Positions 8,948 through 18,834 are shown, numbered from the stretch's first letter. The stretch: DNA of 64,000 nt from Rhinopithecimicrobium faecis (GCA_017942165.1 JAGKSB010000013.1:1-64000), one strand, 5' to 3'. Notes: a model not told the origin generated them from the sequence alone. Made by a program: numbers and translations.

Positions 8948-9344
8948 CATTCTTTGGATACCCTTCGCTGTCTAAGTCATCCCGAAAGTCCTCTTCTGTT
9001 TCCGCCAGCTGCCTATCAACAGGGTGCACATGGAGCAACTCCTCCTTGGCTACACGCATCCCCAAATCGTCTAAGTCTTCTTCAAAGATTTCCTTCCGGT
9101 TGGCATACTCCTTACCAACATAAGGGTTTGAATTATCATACCTTGAGTCGTCATCTGTCGCTCCCTGCGCTATGGTGGTATAGTCCATGGGATGGTGATA
9201 ATCTGGGTCGTCATCTTCGACATCCAAAACAAAACTCTTTTTTTCCTCACTGTAAGCTAAGGTATTCGTACAATCGTCCGATTTTACCCCCAGCTCTTCC
9301 TGCTCGTCAATAGATTCAGGATGCTCTCTTCGTTTATTTAACAT
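8931..9344 (-). CDS. hypothetical highly acidic protein
   Basis: The 137-residue product is hydrophilic and very acidic (runs such as DVEDDDPDYHH and EEDLDDLG), with no membrane segment. It is probably disordered. I place the start at MLNKRRE because AGGAAGG lies 13-19 bp upstream, a good Shine-Dalgarno sequence for this group. A reading 24 codons longer is open but has no support. The function is unknown. Divergent from the SNF2 helicase gene; its last codons and stop lie within the decamer repeat, so its C-terminus may vary between strains. Confidence 0.6.
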   Translation of the reverse strand: MLNKRREHPESIDEQEELGVKSDDCTNTLAYSEEKKSFVLDVEDDDPDYHHPMDYTTIAQGATDDDSRYDNSNPYVGKEYANRKEIFEEDLDDLGMRVAKEELLHVHPVDRQLAETEEDFRDDLDSEGYPKNDRKKS

Positions 9345-9416
9345 AATATTCAGTTCCTTCCTAAGGATAAAACAGCTAGCGGAGCTAAAAGTTTTTATAA
9401 ACACCCCCCTTTTCAC

Positions 9417-9424
9417 TATATTTG
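9417..9424 (+). promoter_or_regulatory. -7 element of SNF2 helicase promoter
   Basis: TATATTTG is a perfect match to TAnnTTTG and sits 18 bp before the start codon of the helicase gene. This supports the annotated start. Confidence 0.6.
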
Positions 9425-9441
9425 TTAGGAATTAACACAGT

Positions 9442-12400
9442 ATGTCCGCGAGCTTTAACCCCAAATCCTATTTACTTCCCAACATCGATTTTGATAGTTT
9501 AGATCCCTACAGCTATTTTCCTTTTTTGGAAGATATTGATGATGAACATGCGCGTGCATTAAGGCCTACAACCTTAGTAAAAGATGCCGCAACCTTTCAT
9601 ATGGCTGCTCATATGGCTACTCATATGACTGCAGCTGACCAACAAGCTATCGTGACGATTTCCTATGTAAAGCCCAATATATATTTTACTTGTGATTGTT
9701 CTGAATCGGGTGAATTTTGCAATCATAAAAAGCGCGCTTTTAAGGCGATTTTAAAACAACCGGACCTGCTAGCTTTCTTTTCGGAGAAATGGCGTGCTAC
9801 ACAGCTTAAAAAACACCTTCAGGAGCACAACATACCTTATATCACCACTGAAGACAGCCTTCTAACACTCACCTACGCGCATGACCGTGTAAGTGTACAG
9901 GCGGTAGACCCCAAGATCCTTCTTTTAAGGCAAGGGAAAAGCCCACAGGCAGCTCCCGATCCAACATCCCATAGAAGTAGCGGCAACAAGCAAAGTAACC
10001 TCAGCACACGGGGGACTATCCTCCTCTTTAGAGCCCACAAGTACTATGGACAACTCCAGGTGCAGCTCGCCGAGGGGAGCAGCACAAAAGATGGAAAACT
10101 TAAAAATCCGATAGACACAATAGCAAGCGACCGCTACCTTTGGAAAGCACAGAATCTTAAAGAATCACTCTTCTTTGCCGCAGTGAAGGAATTTGAAGCT
10201 CTTTCAAGCTTGAGTAAGGAAAATAGTATACGTGCCGCGCTACCCCATATTCTAAATAACCCAAGAGCCTTTCCATGTTTTCTCCACGACGCTACCGTTA
10301 GTACCCATAATTCCGCGAGCGCTTTGATCCCCATTCAAGTGAGATCTCGGATAGAAAAATTGCAGATATCCGTTCAGAAAGAAGGCGATTTCTACACGCT
10401 TGAAATCTCCGCAGCACACGACGGCAGGCAGATTCCGTTTAAGGAATTCACCTTGGAGCTCGGCTATTTTTTACGCTACAAAGACTATATGTACTTTATG
10501 GAACGTCCTGAAGTAGCGGATTTCCTAAAACTATGCTCCAACAACCAAGATAAAGTATTGATTCATAAAAATCAGTTTAACTTACTAAATGATAGTTACC
10601 TAAAAATCATAGCTGATTACGTTTCCATAAACTATCAGGATATCCCGACACTTCCCACAAAAGGAGGCCTCGCAAAGCAGTCCTATGACAACAGGCAGGT
10701 AATCCTCTATTTTGAGGAGTCACAGGAATTCATAAATATCCTTCCTGTACTGCGCTATGACGATATGGAAGTCCCTATTCGAAGCCGGCGGCCTGTATTC
10801 ATAAAAAATGCTCAAGGGCAAACAAATATCCTTCCCCGCAAGGAGGAAGAAGAGCAAGCTGTGCTCGTTGAGCTTCTGAAGTCACACCCTTATTTCGAGG
10901 AGCAGCTTTCGGAGAGCTTTATGCATTTCTACTTACATAGGGATAAATTTTTGGATGTAAATTGGTTTTTACCCTGCTTTGAGCACTGGCGTTCATTAGG
11001 TTATCAGCTGATAGGCTTTAAGGATATAAAGCAACAGCATCTGAATCCTTATCAAGCAAAGATTACAATACAAGTGCTCTCCGGGATTAACTGGTTTAAC
11101 ACACAGCTGGAAGTAAAATTCGGCCCCCAGAAAGCGAGCTTAAAAGCCTTGGCCAGCATGCTGAAAAACAAGCGCAATCAGGTGCTTTTAGACGATGGCA
11201 CTTGGGGCGTCCTTCCAGCAAATTGGCTGAAGCGTATGCAGGAATTGTTCCATAAAGCTAGCGAGCAGAATGATGATTTTCTACAGTTTGAAAAAGTCCA
11301 GTTTGGAGAGCTTGACCAGCTATTTGAAGCGGAAGAGCTCCATGCTGAAGTTAAACAAGAAGTTAAACTACTTAAAGATAAATTACTAGTATACAAAGAA
11401 GAAAATACGAGTCCTCCTATAGGGTTCAAGGGTGTACTGAAGCCCTACCAACTGCAGGGTTACCATTGGCTTACGGAGCTTTCAAACTTGGGAATTGGGG
11501 GTATTTTGGCGGATGATATGGGCTTAGGGAAATCCATTCAAACACTCGCCTTCCTCCTGAATAAAGCGCCTACACATAAGACCTTACTCGTGGTGCCTAC
11601 AACCTTAGTTTTTAATTGGCTCGCAGAGAGCAAGCGCTTTACACCGTCACTTAGGATTCTATGCCTAGATGGGCCTCAGCATACGTTAAAACAACTGGAT
11701 ATCGCCCCTTATGACCTACTTATCATTACCTATTCCCGACTTACACTAGGGATCAACTATTTGAAAAAATTGCCCTTTGACTTCCTCATCTTAGACGAGT
11801 CGCAGCAGATAAAAAACCCCGATTCCCAACGCTACAAGGCTGTGAAAGAGATTCAGGCGAAATCGAAATTTGCTTTAACAGGCACCCCCCTGGAAAATAG
11901 TAGTCAGGACCTTTATGCGCAATTTTCTATTGTCACACCCGGCCTGCTAGGGAGTCGCAAGTACTTTACCGACGTCTACACCCGCCCTATTGATGCCTTT
12001 GATGACTACAAGCGTCGCCGTCAGCTGCAGGAGCTTATCGCTCCCTTTATGTTGCGTCGTACGAAAGATGCCGTACTCCAGGAGCTCCCCGAGAAGGAGG
12101 AGCAGGTTGTATATTGTGAAATGCTCCCCAATCAGCGTAATTTATACGAGCGCTATGAGAAGGAATTTCGCGATTTCATAGACGCTCATACCGGGGATGA
12201 GATCCGAAAAAATGCGATGCATGTGTTAAAAGGATTGCTCAAATTGAGGCAGATTTGCAATAGCCCAAGCTTACTTGCCGCGGATAAGGCAAGCAGCACT
12301 AAGGCTTCTTCAAAAGTCACTTATTTGGTGGAGCAGGTGCTGGAGCAGCAGGCTTTTCAAAAGATCGTTATCTTCTCCCAGTTTGTGGAGATGCTGCACG

Positions 12401-12765
12401 CAATTAAACAAGAACTTGAAATGAAAGGTGTAAAACCTTTATTACTAACCGGAAAATCAAAAGATAGAGGAGCAATAATTGATGCCTTTCAGGAGGATGA
12501 GGAGCAGCGCGTGCTGCTGATTAGTTTGAAAGCTGGTGGCACAGGACTAAATCTTACGGCGGCGAATTTACTCTTTCTCGTGGAGCCATGGTGGAATCCT
12601 GCCGTAGAAGCGCAAGCCATAGACCGCATTTATCGGATGGGACAATACCGACGTGTTACAGCTGTACGCTTAATTACACCGAATAGTATTGAGGAGAAGA
12701 TGATGCAGCTGAAAGATGACAAGAGATTTATCGCCGAGGAGCTTGTAAAAGCGCTCTATTTATGA
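9442..12765 (+). CDS. SNF2-family DEAD/DEAH helicase with SWIM zinc finger
   Basis: This 1107-residue SNF2/Rad54-like ATPase moves along double-stranded DNA; bacterial members may remodel DNA-protein complexes or RNA polymerase. The N-terminal part has a SWIM-type metal motif (CDCSESGEFCNH, about residues 92-103). The helicase core starts near residue 660: Walker A region ADDMGLGKS (about 690), motif II DESQ (about 786), and the SALTGTP-like TGTPLENS. The C-terminal helicase lobe includes the GGTGLNL and QAIDRIYRMGQ motifs. The long middle region is typical of bacterial SNF2 proteins. It appears monocistronic. It is not part of a visible defence island. Confidence 0.92.
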   Translation: MSASFNPKSYLLPNIDFDSLDPYSYFPFLEDIDDEHARALRPTTLVKDAATFHMAAHMATHMTAADQQAIVTISYVKPNIYFTCDCSESGEFCNHKKRAFKAILKQPDLLAFFSEKWRATQLKKHLQEHNIPYITTEDSLLTLTYAHDRVSVQAVDPKILLLRQGKSPQAAPDPTSHRSSGNKQSNLSTRGTILLFRAHKYYGQLQVQLAEGSSTKDGKLKNPIDTIASDRYLWKAQNLKESLFFAAVKEFEALSSLSKENSIRAALPHILNNPRAFPCFLHDATVSTHNSASALIPIQVRSRIEKLQISVQKEGDFYTLEISAAHDGRQIPFKEFTLELGYFLRYKDYMYFMERPEVADFLKLCSNNQDKVLIHKNQFNLLNDSYLKIIADYVSINYQDIPTLPTKGGLAKQSYDNRQVILYFEESQEFINILPVLRYDDMEVPIRSRRPVFIKNAQGQTNILPRKEEEEQAVLVELLKSHPYFEEQLSESFMHFYLHRDKFLDVNWFLPCFEHWRSLGYQLIGFKDIKQQHLNPYQAKITIQVLSGINWFNTQLEVKFGPQKASLKALASMLKNKRNQVLLDDGTWGVLPANWLKRMQELFHKASEQNDDFLQFEKVQFGELDQLFEAEELHAEVKQEVKLLKDKLLVYKEENTSPPIGFKGVLKPYQLQGYHWLTELSNLGIGGILADDMGLGKSIQTLAFLLNKAPTHKTLLVVPTTLVFNWLAESKRFTPSLRILCLDGPQHTLKQLDIAPYDLLIITYSRLTLGINYLKKLPFDFLILDESQQIKNPDSQRYKAVKEIQAKSKFALTGTPLENSSQDLYAQFSIVTPGLLGSRKYFTDVYTRPIDAFDDYKRRRQLQELIAPFMLRRTKDAVLQELPEKEEQVVYCEMLPNQRNLYERYEKEFRDFIDAHTGDEIRKNAMHVLKGLLKLRQICNSPSLLAADKASSTKASSKVTYLVEQVLEQQAFQKIVIFSQFVEMLHAIKQELEMKGVKPLLLTGKSKDRGAIIDAFQEDEEQRVLLISLKAGGTGLNLTAANLLFLVEPWWNPAVEAQAIDRIYRMGQYRRVTAVRLITPNSIEEKMMQLKDDKRFIAEELVKALYL

Positions 12766-12834
12766 CATGTATTTGAACATAATACCACAGAATAGCGCTA
12801 TCTTTAGTGCTTAGGTAAGCAAAAAATAAAAAAA

Positions 12835-13389
12835 ATGAGAAAGTCGCTATTACTCTTGGCCCTACCCTTGCTACTTGCAGGATTCAGCAGCCAGGCTGCA
12901 ACGCTAAATAAAGAGCCTTTAAAAGTTACTGCTGCAGGAAGTATTTATGCGCCTGCTACTGTGCCTCTACAGAAATCCTTTAACGACTACTTTGCACTCA
13001 AAAATGCACTAGTATTAACGGATGCTGTGCAAGCGAAGCAGCTTGCTGGAAAACTTCTAAAGACGGTTTCGCAGGTAAGCATAAAATCCTTGAACAGCAA
13101 TGAGCTTCAAGTATGGAACACCTACAGCAACCGCATCAAAAGTAATGTCGCACAGATTGCGAAGTCTACGGCTATTGAGGATCAGCGCAAGCTATTTTTA
13201 ATGGTTTCTACGGACTTTGTAAGCCTAGCGAAAGTTGCCAGTAAGACGGAGCCTTACTACGCGATGCACTGCCCGATGGCCAATGGTAACAAAGGTGGCG
13301 ATTGGTTAAGCAAAGAAGCTGCCGTAAAGAACCCCTATTTTGGAAATAAGATGATGAGTTGTGGTAAGGTTACAGACACGCTTAAATAG
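12835..13389 (+). CDS. DUF3347-type exported protein
   Basis: The 184-residue product has an N-terminal signal peptide cleaved near SSQAA. A helical domain follows with the C-terminal signature YYAMHCPMANGNKGGDWLS and GNKMMSCG, as in DUF3347 proteins. These are periplasmic in Bacteroidota and often occur with heavy-metal efflux components; the conserved His/Cys/Met residues (MHCPM, MMSCG) would suit copper or other metal binding. No metal genes are adjacent here, so the role is inferred from the family only. Confidence 0.75.
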   Translation: MRKSLLLLALPLLLAGFSSQAATLNKEPLKVTAAGSIYAPATVPLQKSFNDYFALKNALVLTDAVQAKQLAGKLLKTVSQVSIKSLNSNELQVWNTYSNRIKSNVAQIAKSTAIEDQRKLFLMVSTDFVSLAKVASKTEPYYAMHCPMANGNKGGDWLSKEAAVKNPYFGNKMMSCGKVTDTLK

Positions 13390-13424
13390 CACGAAATCTG
13401 AGACCATATCCTTATAATAGAAGC

Positions 13425-14204
13425 ATGATAAAAGCCGTATTTTTTGATATTGATGGGACATTAATTAGTTTTGACACCCACCGTGTACCCCCATCCACGG
13501 AACAAGCTATAGCAGCCTTAAAGGCTAAAGGTATAAAAGTTATTATTTCCACGGGGCGATCTATTAACTCCATCAATCATATTACACACTTAGGGTTCGA
13601 TGGGTATATAACCTTTAATGGTGGATATTGTGTCACCAAGGAAGGCGACATACTTTTTAAAAAGACCATCGCTCAGTCGGATATAGATGCTTTAATTAAG
13701 CATCATCAGGAGGTGGAGCCTATTGGATTCTCCTTTATGTCTGAAAAGCAGATTTCCATTAACACGGTAAATCCTGCAATCTCTGAGATGTATGCCCTTT
13801 TAAACCTGGAGGTGCCCCAGTTAATTGATTATGACAACTTCGACAGCGCTTCGGTATTGCAAACGAACGTCTTTGTAGACCCCGCAAAGGAGCATACGTT
13901 GATGCCTGCTATTATGCCGAACTCCATTGCCACGCGTTGGAGCCCCCTGTTTGCGGATGTCAATCCTGCAGGGCAGAGCAAGAAAGTTGGGATTGATATT
14001 TTCCTGAACCACTTCGGCATAGACCGTAGTGAGACTATGTCATTTGGCGATGGTGGCAATGACATCACCATGCTTCAGCATACGGAAATTGGCGTAGCCA
14101 TGGGCAATGCCAATCAGGAAGTTAAGGAAATTGCCGACTATGTGACTGAATCTGTCGATGATGATGGGATATGGAAGGCTTTAAAACATTTTCAAGTAAT
14201 CTAA
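13425..14204 (+). CDS. Cof-type HAD phosphatase
   Basis: This 259-residue cytosolic hydrolase belongs to the Cof/HAD-IIB subfamily, which dephosphorylates sugar phosphates and nucleotides. The nucleophile motif DIDGT is at residues 8-12 (Asp8, Asp10). Motif II STGRS is near residue 44, and motif IV GDGGNDITML is near residue 207. The central cap region is of the expected size. The stop overlaps the end of the convergent gene by 4 bp. The substrate cannot be predicted. Confidence 0.88.
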   Translation: MIKAVFFDIDGTLISFDTHRVPPSTEQAIAALKAKGIKVIISTGRSINSINHITHLGFDGYITFNGGYCVTKEGDILFKKTIAQSDIDALIKHHQEVEPIGFSFMSEKQISINTVNPAISEMYALLNLEVPQLIDYDNFDSASVLQTNVFVDPAKEHTLMPAIMPNSIATRWSPLFADVNPAGQSKKVGIDIFLNHFGIDRSETMSFGDGGNDITMLQHTEIGVAMGNANQEVKEIADYVTESVDDDGIWKALKHFQVI

Positions 14205-14815
14205 CACGGCTTGAAAATTGTCAATGTTACCTTAAAAATATTACTATTAGAATTTATAAGAAGGCTGTGATTCGTTGGAAAATGGTTTTGCAGCCGCTCT
14301 CTGAGCAAATCTATCAAGCTGTTGGCTGATTGATCATGCACATAATGATTTACCCGATTGGAGATGGTAAACGTCGCAGCTTGCGATGTCGTGCGTACCT
14401 GTATTCTAATCGGGTATTTTTCTATCGTCGCAATACCATGGCGGCAGGCATTCAGCAATAAGGGCATCCATAGGAGCGCAGGAATAGTAAATTCTTCCGC
14501 AAGGTCTTCCTTTATAGTATAGTAAAAACCTTCCTTTTGAAACAACTTCTTAAGTTGTAAATAATGCTGCATATGCGTCATCTCGCGCGCCACAGCATGA
14601 AAACTATTTTCCTCAAGCCCCACAATAAAACGGGTATATTCCTGAAATAGTGGCAGACCTAACTCCTGCTGCGTAGAGATCCCCTCGGCAATTGAAGTCA
14701 GCAGCTCCTGGTCCCACTTGGAGGACTCAAAGGACAACTTCGCAGATAATGTGTAGCTTTCAGCATGTGGTAACTCCCCTTTTGGGGAAAATATTTTTTT
14801 GAGACGCCCTAACAT
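14201..14815 (-). CDS. LytS-like orphan ATPase-domain protein, degenerate
   Basis: The 204-residue soluble protein resembles the C-terminal kinase part of LytS/YehU-type sensor kinases. The stretch ALLWMPLLLNACRHGI corresponds to their N-box (P-L-x-x-N-A-x-x-H-G), and a preceding helix carries HMQHYLQLKK. It lacks the membrane domain and the G-boxes are weak, so it may bind ATP poorly or not at all. The start at MLGRLKK, 8 bp after the DUF502 stop, is preferred; a reading 9 codons longer would overlap that gene. It is probably co-transcribed with the DUF502 gene. Confidence 0.6.
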   Translation of the reverse strand: MLGRLKKIFSPKGELPHAESYTLSAKLSFESSKWDQELLTSIAEGISTQQELGLPLFQEYTRFIVGLEENSFHAVAREMTHMQHYLQLKKLFQKEGFYYTIKEDLAEEFTIPALLWMPLLLNACRHGIATIEKYPIRIQVRTTSQAATFTISNRVNHYVHDQSANSLIDLLRERLQNHFPTNHSLLINSNSNIFKVTLTIFKPC

Positions 14816-14825
14816 AGAAAGTTCT

Positions 14826-15419
14826 TTACAAGCCGGAAACACCCCCTGAAACCACCAGCTTCATGGCATCCGTTGCCGACATATTCAACTTCTTAACCTT
14901 ATCCTTATGAACGATCACGACCTGCCCCGCAAAAGAATAGGAATACGGGAAATATACGATGACATCGTCTTCCAAGCCTAACTTAGTTAGGTCATGCTGC
15001 GTCAAAAAGCCAATTTTCTTAAGGCCCATATCATTTACCTCCACTAACACGGGCTCATTAAACTTCTTAGCATCCCCCACGAAAGCCTCCGTAAAATCCT
15101 TTATAGAGGAATACAAGGTGTTAAAAAGGGGAATTCTATTCAGCTGAAAACTAAACCACTTTACAATGGGATCGGATACTAAATTCGTGAAAATGATACC
15201 TGTAAGAAAAAGCACAAAGAGCACAGTAAGTATCCCTAATCCAGGCACATAAATCGGTCTTCCAGCCTCATCTTCAAAGAGGAAAGTAGCTAGATTTAAT
15301 GCTGAGTCGATGGAGGACACAATCCAGACAATTAAAAAGATCGCCCCCGCTAGTGGAACGATAACGAGCGTTCCACGAATAATATAATTGACAAAACCCC
15401 GAAATATCTTAGAAATCAT
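14826..15419 (-). CDS. DUF502 family membrane protein
   Basis: The 197-residue protein has two transmembrane segments (about residues 12-34 and 58-80). A soluble domain of the DUF502 type follows, with PLFNTLYSSIKDF and YFPYSYSFAGQVVIV near the positions expected for the family. The biochemical role of DUF502 is not known. It is the first gene of a two-gene unit with the LytS-like protein and lies 54 bp downstream of MurF-Alr in the same direction. Confidence 0.8.
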   Translation of the reverse strand: MISKIFRGFVNYIIRGTLVIVPLAGAIFLIVWIVSSIDSALNLATFLFEDEAGRPIYVPGLGILTVLFVLFLTGIIFTNLVSDPIVKWFSFQLNRIPLFNTLYSSIKDFTEAFVGDAKKFNEPVLVEVNDMGLKKIGFLTQHDLTKLGLEDDVIVYFPYSYSFAGQVVIVHKDKVKKLNMSATDAMKLVVSGGVSGL

Positions 15420-15473
15420 CTGCTTAGTTTAGTTGCACTCAAAGCTACTAAAATATACGATTTCCAAAGTCAA

Positions 15474-17945
15474 TTATTCGTAAAAATAAACCCTCTTCAC
15501 CCTTTGGGAGATATTTACAAGCAGCTCATAAGGGATGGTATCTATATCTTTTGCTGCCTGAATAAGGTCCGGAAAGACAATGACCTCGTCTTCCTCCTGC
15601 AATGTAATATCTGTCACATCAAGCATACACATATCCATACATATATTTCCTACAGTGGGCACCAGCTGACCATGGATTAACATCTTGCCTACGCCATTCC
15701 CAAACTTCCTGCTGTAGCCATCGGCATACCCTATTTTCACAGTAGCAATCTTACTTGGGCGCGCGAGTTTGCCCATCCGCCCATAGCCTACAGTCTCTGT
15801 AGGTTCTAGGTATTTTATTTGCGTAACATTGGTCTTTAGCACCGAAGCTTCCTGCAGATGGAAGTCTGCGGCATCCAACTCTACACCATATAAACCGATC
15901 CCTAAACGCACCATATCAAATGTCGCTGAGGGCCAGTTTACAATTCCCGATGTCGCGGCAATATGTTTGATTATTGGGTAGCCAATTTCCGCCTGTAGCT
16001 CCTGCGTGAAACGATCAAACTTCGCAATCTGCCCCAGGGTAAATGTGCGATGCGTGAGGTCTGAGGCTGCAGCAAGATGGGAGAAGGAGGATTGCACCTT
16101 AACCTGCTCGGCATCCTTTAAAAGCGCGCAGAGTGCTTCAATTTCTTCAGGCATAAAGCCTAATCGATGCATGCCGGTATCCACTTTAATATGAATTGGG
16201 AAATCTGTAATCTGCTGTGCTTTCAAGAATTGTATAAAGCTCTTTAAAATACGGAAGCTATAGATCTCCGGCTCTAGCTGATTGCTCACAAGACTCTCAA
16301 AGGTATTTTCATCAGGGCTCATCACCATAATAGGCAACGTTATTCCTGCCTGACGTAAGTCTACACCTTCATCCACAAAGGCTACAGCGAGGTAATCCAC
16401 CTTATTAAACTGCAATATATTAGCAATCTCATAGCTTCCCGAGCCATAGGAAAATGCTTTCACCATGGCCATCATCTTCACCCCTTTAGGGATAATAGCC
16501 TTATAGGAGTTGAGATTCGACTCAATAGCATTGAGGTTAATCTCCAATACCGTATCGTGCGACTTGGCGGTAAGCACCTTGGAGATGGACTCGAAGTGGA
16601 AATTTCGTGCTCCTTTTAGGAGAATAGTTTCATTTGTAAAAGCGAGCTCCGGTAAGGCGGCAATAAATGCCGCTGTATCTTCAAATAGGACGTGCTCAAA
16701 GGTAAGCTGACTGCTGTAGGCGTGAAAGGCTGGACCTATTAATAAGACACGGTGCAAATCATAGTGCGCAAGCAGGGAGTTAATCTTTCGTAAGCTGGAC
16801 TGCTCAGCGACGCTAAAATCTGGGATATCGGAAAGAATAAGTGTTTTTAGGGGGTGTTGATTCTGCTGCTGCAGGAAATCTAAGGCTATTTTTAGAGCTG
16901 CCAAATCATTGGAGTAGGAATCATCGATAATCGAGCAGTTTCTAACACCTTTTTTCAGCTGCAGGCGCATTTCTACTGGTTTTAACTTGCTTATACGCGC
17001 TTGAATTGTAGCGGGGCTATAAGCTAAATATAGCAGTAAAGAAATACAGGTCAGTACATTCTCTAGGGAAGCATGATCGGTAAAGGGGATTTCAAAATTT
17101 AGGATCTCTCCTTTATAACGCAGTGTAAGTGCGGTGCTATTATCGGATTTCGAAGTGGTAGCCTGGGCTGCCTGCGCACTGCTTGCTAGCACCTGTAGGT
17201 CTGCCTGCGAGCTTTCACCTTCATCCCAGGTAAATGTATGTGGGATCTGCGGCGTTAACTCCGTGGGAATATATTTCTTGGGATAAATCAATGTTTCCAC
17301 CTGCTCAAAGAGGAGCAATTTTTCTTTAATTTTAGCTATTTTCGAGGGGAAGCCGGCCCTATGTGCTACGCCAATGGCCGTAAGAATACCTACGGTAGGC
17401 TGTATCATATCAGCTAGCTTTTGCATCTCTCCTTCCTGGGAAATTCCAGCCTCAATAATGGCTAAAGGAAAGTCATTGCTGAGCTGCCACAGTGAGAGGG
17501 CTACACCGATCTGTGAATTATAGCTCTTGGGGCTACGCTGGATCTTATACTCCTTGGCCAGCAGCTCATACAACCATTCCTTCACGATCGTTTTCCCATT
17601 GGACCCTGTAATAGCGATCACCTTTCCAGCATACTGGCTACGCTGAAAGGCTGCCAACTTCTGGAGAGCGGCCAAACCATCTTGCACCCATAGAAAGTTG
17701 GCATCTGGAAATTCCGCCGTTTTCACTAAGCGATCTGAAACGATGAAGTTGCGTACGCCCGCTTGATAGGCGTCCTTCAGGTAGTTATGCCCATCACGAC
17801 GAGCTTTTAAAGCTATAAAGATCGCTTCTGCCGCATGCTGTATTTTGCGGCTGTCAATCTGTAAGCTTTGTATGACGCTTTGAGGGGCTTGGATTTCCAC
17901 CTTTTGCGCTTCAATAATCGTAGTGATTTCTTCTATTAAATACAT
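15474..17945 (-). CDS. bifunctional MurF ligase / alanine racemase
   Basis: The 823-residue fusion joins two peptidoglycan precursor enzymes. Residues about 1-455 are MurF, which adds D-Ala-D-Ala to UDP-MurNAc-tripeptide; the ATP-binding GSNGKT is near residue 113. Residues about 460-823 are a PLP-dependent alanine racemase that makes D-Ala. The PLP-lysine region reads MVKAFSYGSG instead of the usual VVKANAYGHG, and the catalytic-tyrosine region includes KIGYADGYSR. Fusion of the two steps is common in Bacteroidota. The gene is divergent from recX. Confidence 0.93.
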   Translation of the reverse strand: MYLIEEITTIIEAQKVEIQAPQSVIQSLQIDSRKIQHAAEAIFIALKARRDGHNYLKDAYQAGVRNFIVSDRLVKTAEFPDANFLWVQDGLAALQKLAAFQRSQYAGKVIAITGSNGKTIVKEWLYELLAKEYKIQRSPKSYNSQIGVALSLWQLSNDFPLAIIEAGISQEGEMQKLADMIQPTVGILTAIGVAHRAGFPSKIAKIKEKLLLFEQVETLIYPKKYIPTELTPQIPHTFTWDEGESSQADLQVLASSAQAAQATTSKSDNSTALTLRYKGEILNFEIPFTDHASLENVLTCISLLLYLAYSPATIQARISKLKPVEMRLQLKKGVRNCSIIDDSYSNDLAALKIALDFLQQQNQHPLKTLILSDIPDFSVAEQSSLRKINSLLAHYDLHRVLLIGPAFHAYSSQLTFEHVLFEDTAAFIAALPELAFTNETILLKGARNFHFESISKVLTAKSHDTVLEINLNAIESNLNSYKAIIPKGVKMMAMVKAFSYGSGSYEIANILQFNKVDYLAVAFVDEGVDLRQAGITLPIMVMSPDENTFESLVSNQLEPEIYSFRILKSFIQFLKAQQITDFPIHIKVDTGMHRLGFMPEEIEALCALLKDAEQVKVQSSFSHLAAASDLTHRTFTLGQIAKFDRFTQELQAEIGYPIIKHIAATSGIVNWPSATFDMVRLGIGLYGVELDAADFHLQEASVLKTNVTQIKYLEPTETVGYGRMGKLARPSKIATVKIGYADGYSRKFGNGVGKMLIHGQLVPTVGNICMDMCMLDVTDITLQEEDEVIVFPDLIQAAKDIDTIPYELLVNISQRVKRVYFYE

Positions 17946-18015
17946 ATTAAGGGCATTTCACAACTAATTTCAACATTTTTCGGTAACTCTCCTATTTTTT
18001 TAGCAAATTATAGCC

Positions 18016-18498
18016 ATGTACGATGAAGAAAAACCTTTTAAGAAGATCCTTACGCCGCTGCAGGCCAAATTAAAGGCTGAAAGCTTCTGCGCTTATCAGG
18101 AGCGCTCCCAGCAGGAGATTCGTGATAAGCTCTACAGCTGGGGACTGCATGAGGCTGATGTGGAAAATGTGATCTGCGAATTAATTTCCGACAACTTCCT
18201 AAGTGAGGAACGCTTTGCGATGGCCTATGCTTCAGGGAAATTTAAACTTAAAGGCTGGGGAAAACAAAAAATTAAACAAGGGCTAAAGTTCAAGAAAGTT
18301 TCTCCTGTACTTATAAAGCAAGCTTTGGCAGCCATAGAATACGATGCTTATAGCGAAAAATTGATGGAAATTTTAAAGAAAAAAGATTCCCTATTAAAAG
18401 AAAAAGATCCCTATATACGAAAAAATAAACTGCTACAATATGCCTTAGGAAAAGGGTATGAAAGCGCGGAGATACTATCGCTTCTAAAAGAAATGTAA
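18016..18498 (+). CDS. recX: RecX regulatory protein
   Basis: RecX binds RecA filaments and limits their activity. The 160-residue protein is all-helical with the tandem three-helix repeats of the family. Visible hallmarks are the N-terminal RSQQEIRDKLYSWG, DNFLSEERFAMAYA, and the KLKGWGKQKIKQGLKFK segment. The length is normal. It is divergent from murF-alr with a 70 bp gap and is not next to recA, which is usual outside Gammaproteobacteria. Confidence 0.9.
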   Translation: MYDEEKPFKKILTPLQAKLKAESFCAYQERSQQEIRDKLYSWGLHEADVENVICELISDNFLSEERFAMAYASGKFKLKGWGKQKIKQGLKFKKVSPVLIKQALAAIEYDAYSEKLMEILKKKDSLLKEKDPYIRKNKLLQYALGKGYESAEILSLLKEM

Positions 18499-18674
18499 CC
18501 TTCTTTTTCTGGAAACGCAACGTTCTTTTCCTGGAAAAGTAATTTACTGCGTCATAAATAGGAAAAAAACATACGATATCAGGCTTTTTTCAAGGGGTCC
18601 GAAATAATTGAGTAAAATTATTTATCACAAAATGAATTGTTTATGCCAAAAAAAACAAAAATAGGCGAATTATA

Positions 18675-18705
18675 TTTGTAAACACTGTTTTTGTTCCTAT
18701 CTTTG
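18675..18705 (+). promoter_or_regulatory. promoter of tRNA cassette 1
   Basis: TTTG (18675-18678) and TATCTTTG (18698-18705) have the 19 bp spacing seen before every tRNA unit here. The TTTG itself is the end of another TATATTTG (18671-18678), so a second, upstream start is possible. Confidence 0.75.
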
Positions 18706-18745
18706 TAACACCAAAACGGAAAAGCAATAGCTTAGAAGTTTACAA

Positions 18746-18821
18746 GCGAAAATAGCTCAGCTGGTAGAGCACAACCTTGCCAAGGTTGGGGTCGCGAGTT
18801 CGAATCTCGTTTTTCGCTCCA
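18746..18821 (+). tRNA. tRNA-Gly (anticodon GCC), cassette 1
   Basis: A 76-nt tRNA with acceptor GCGAAAA/TTTTCGC, D arm AGCTCAGCTGGTAGAGC, anticodon loop TTGCCAA (GCC, glycine), and T arm GAGTTCGAATCTC. CCA is encoded. It is one of four identical copies in the window, each followed 13 bp later by tRNA-Leu. Confidence 0.97.
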
Positions 18822-18834
18822 AATTTAATCACCT

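Noticed and set aside
8954..9313. 119-residue plus-strand frame
   Set aside because: It is the shadow of the acidic minus-strand gene, whose start has a good ribosome binding site; the composition of the plus reading is unnatural.
9442..12765. SNF2 helicase as part of a defence system (DISARM- or Dnd-like)
   Set aside because: No methylase, nuclease or other defence genes are near; neighbours are ordinary housekeeping genes.
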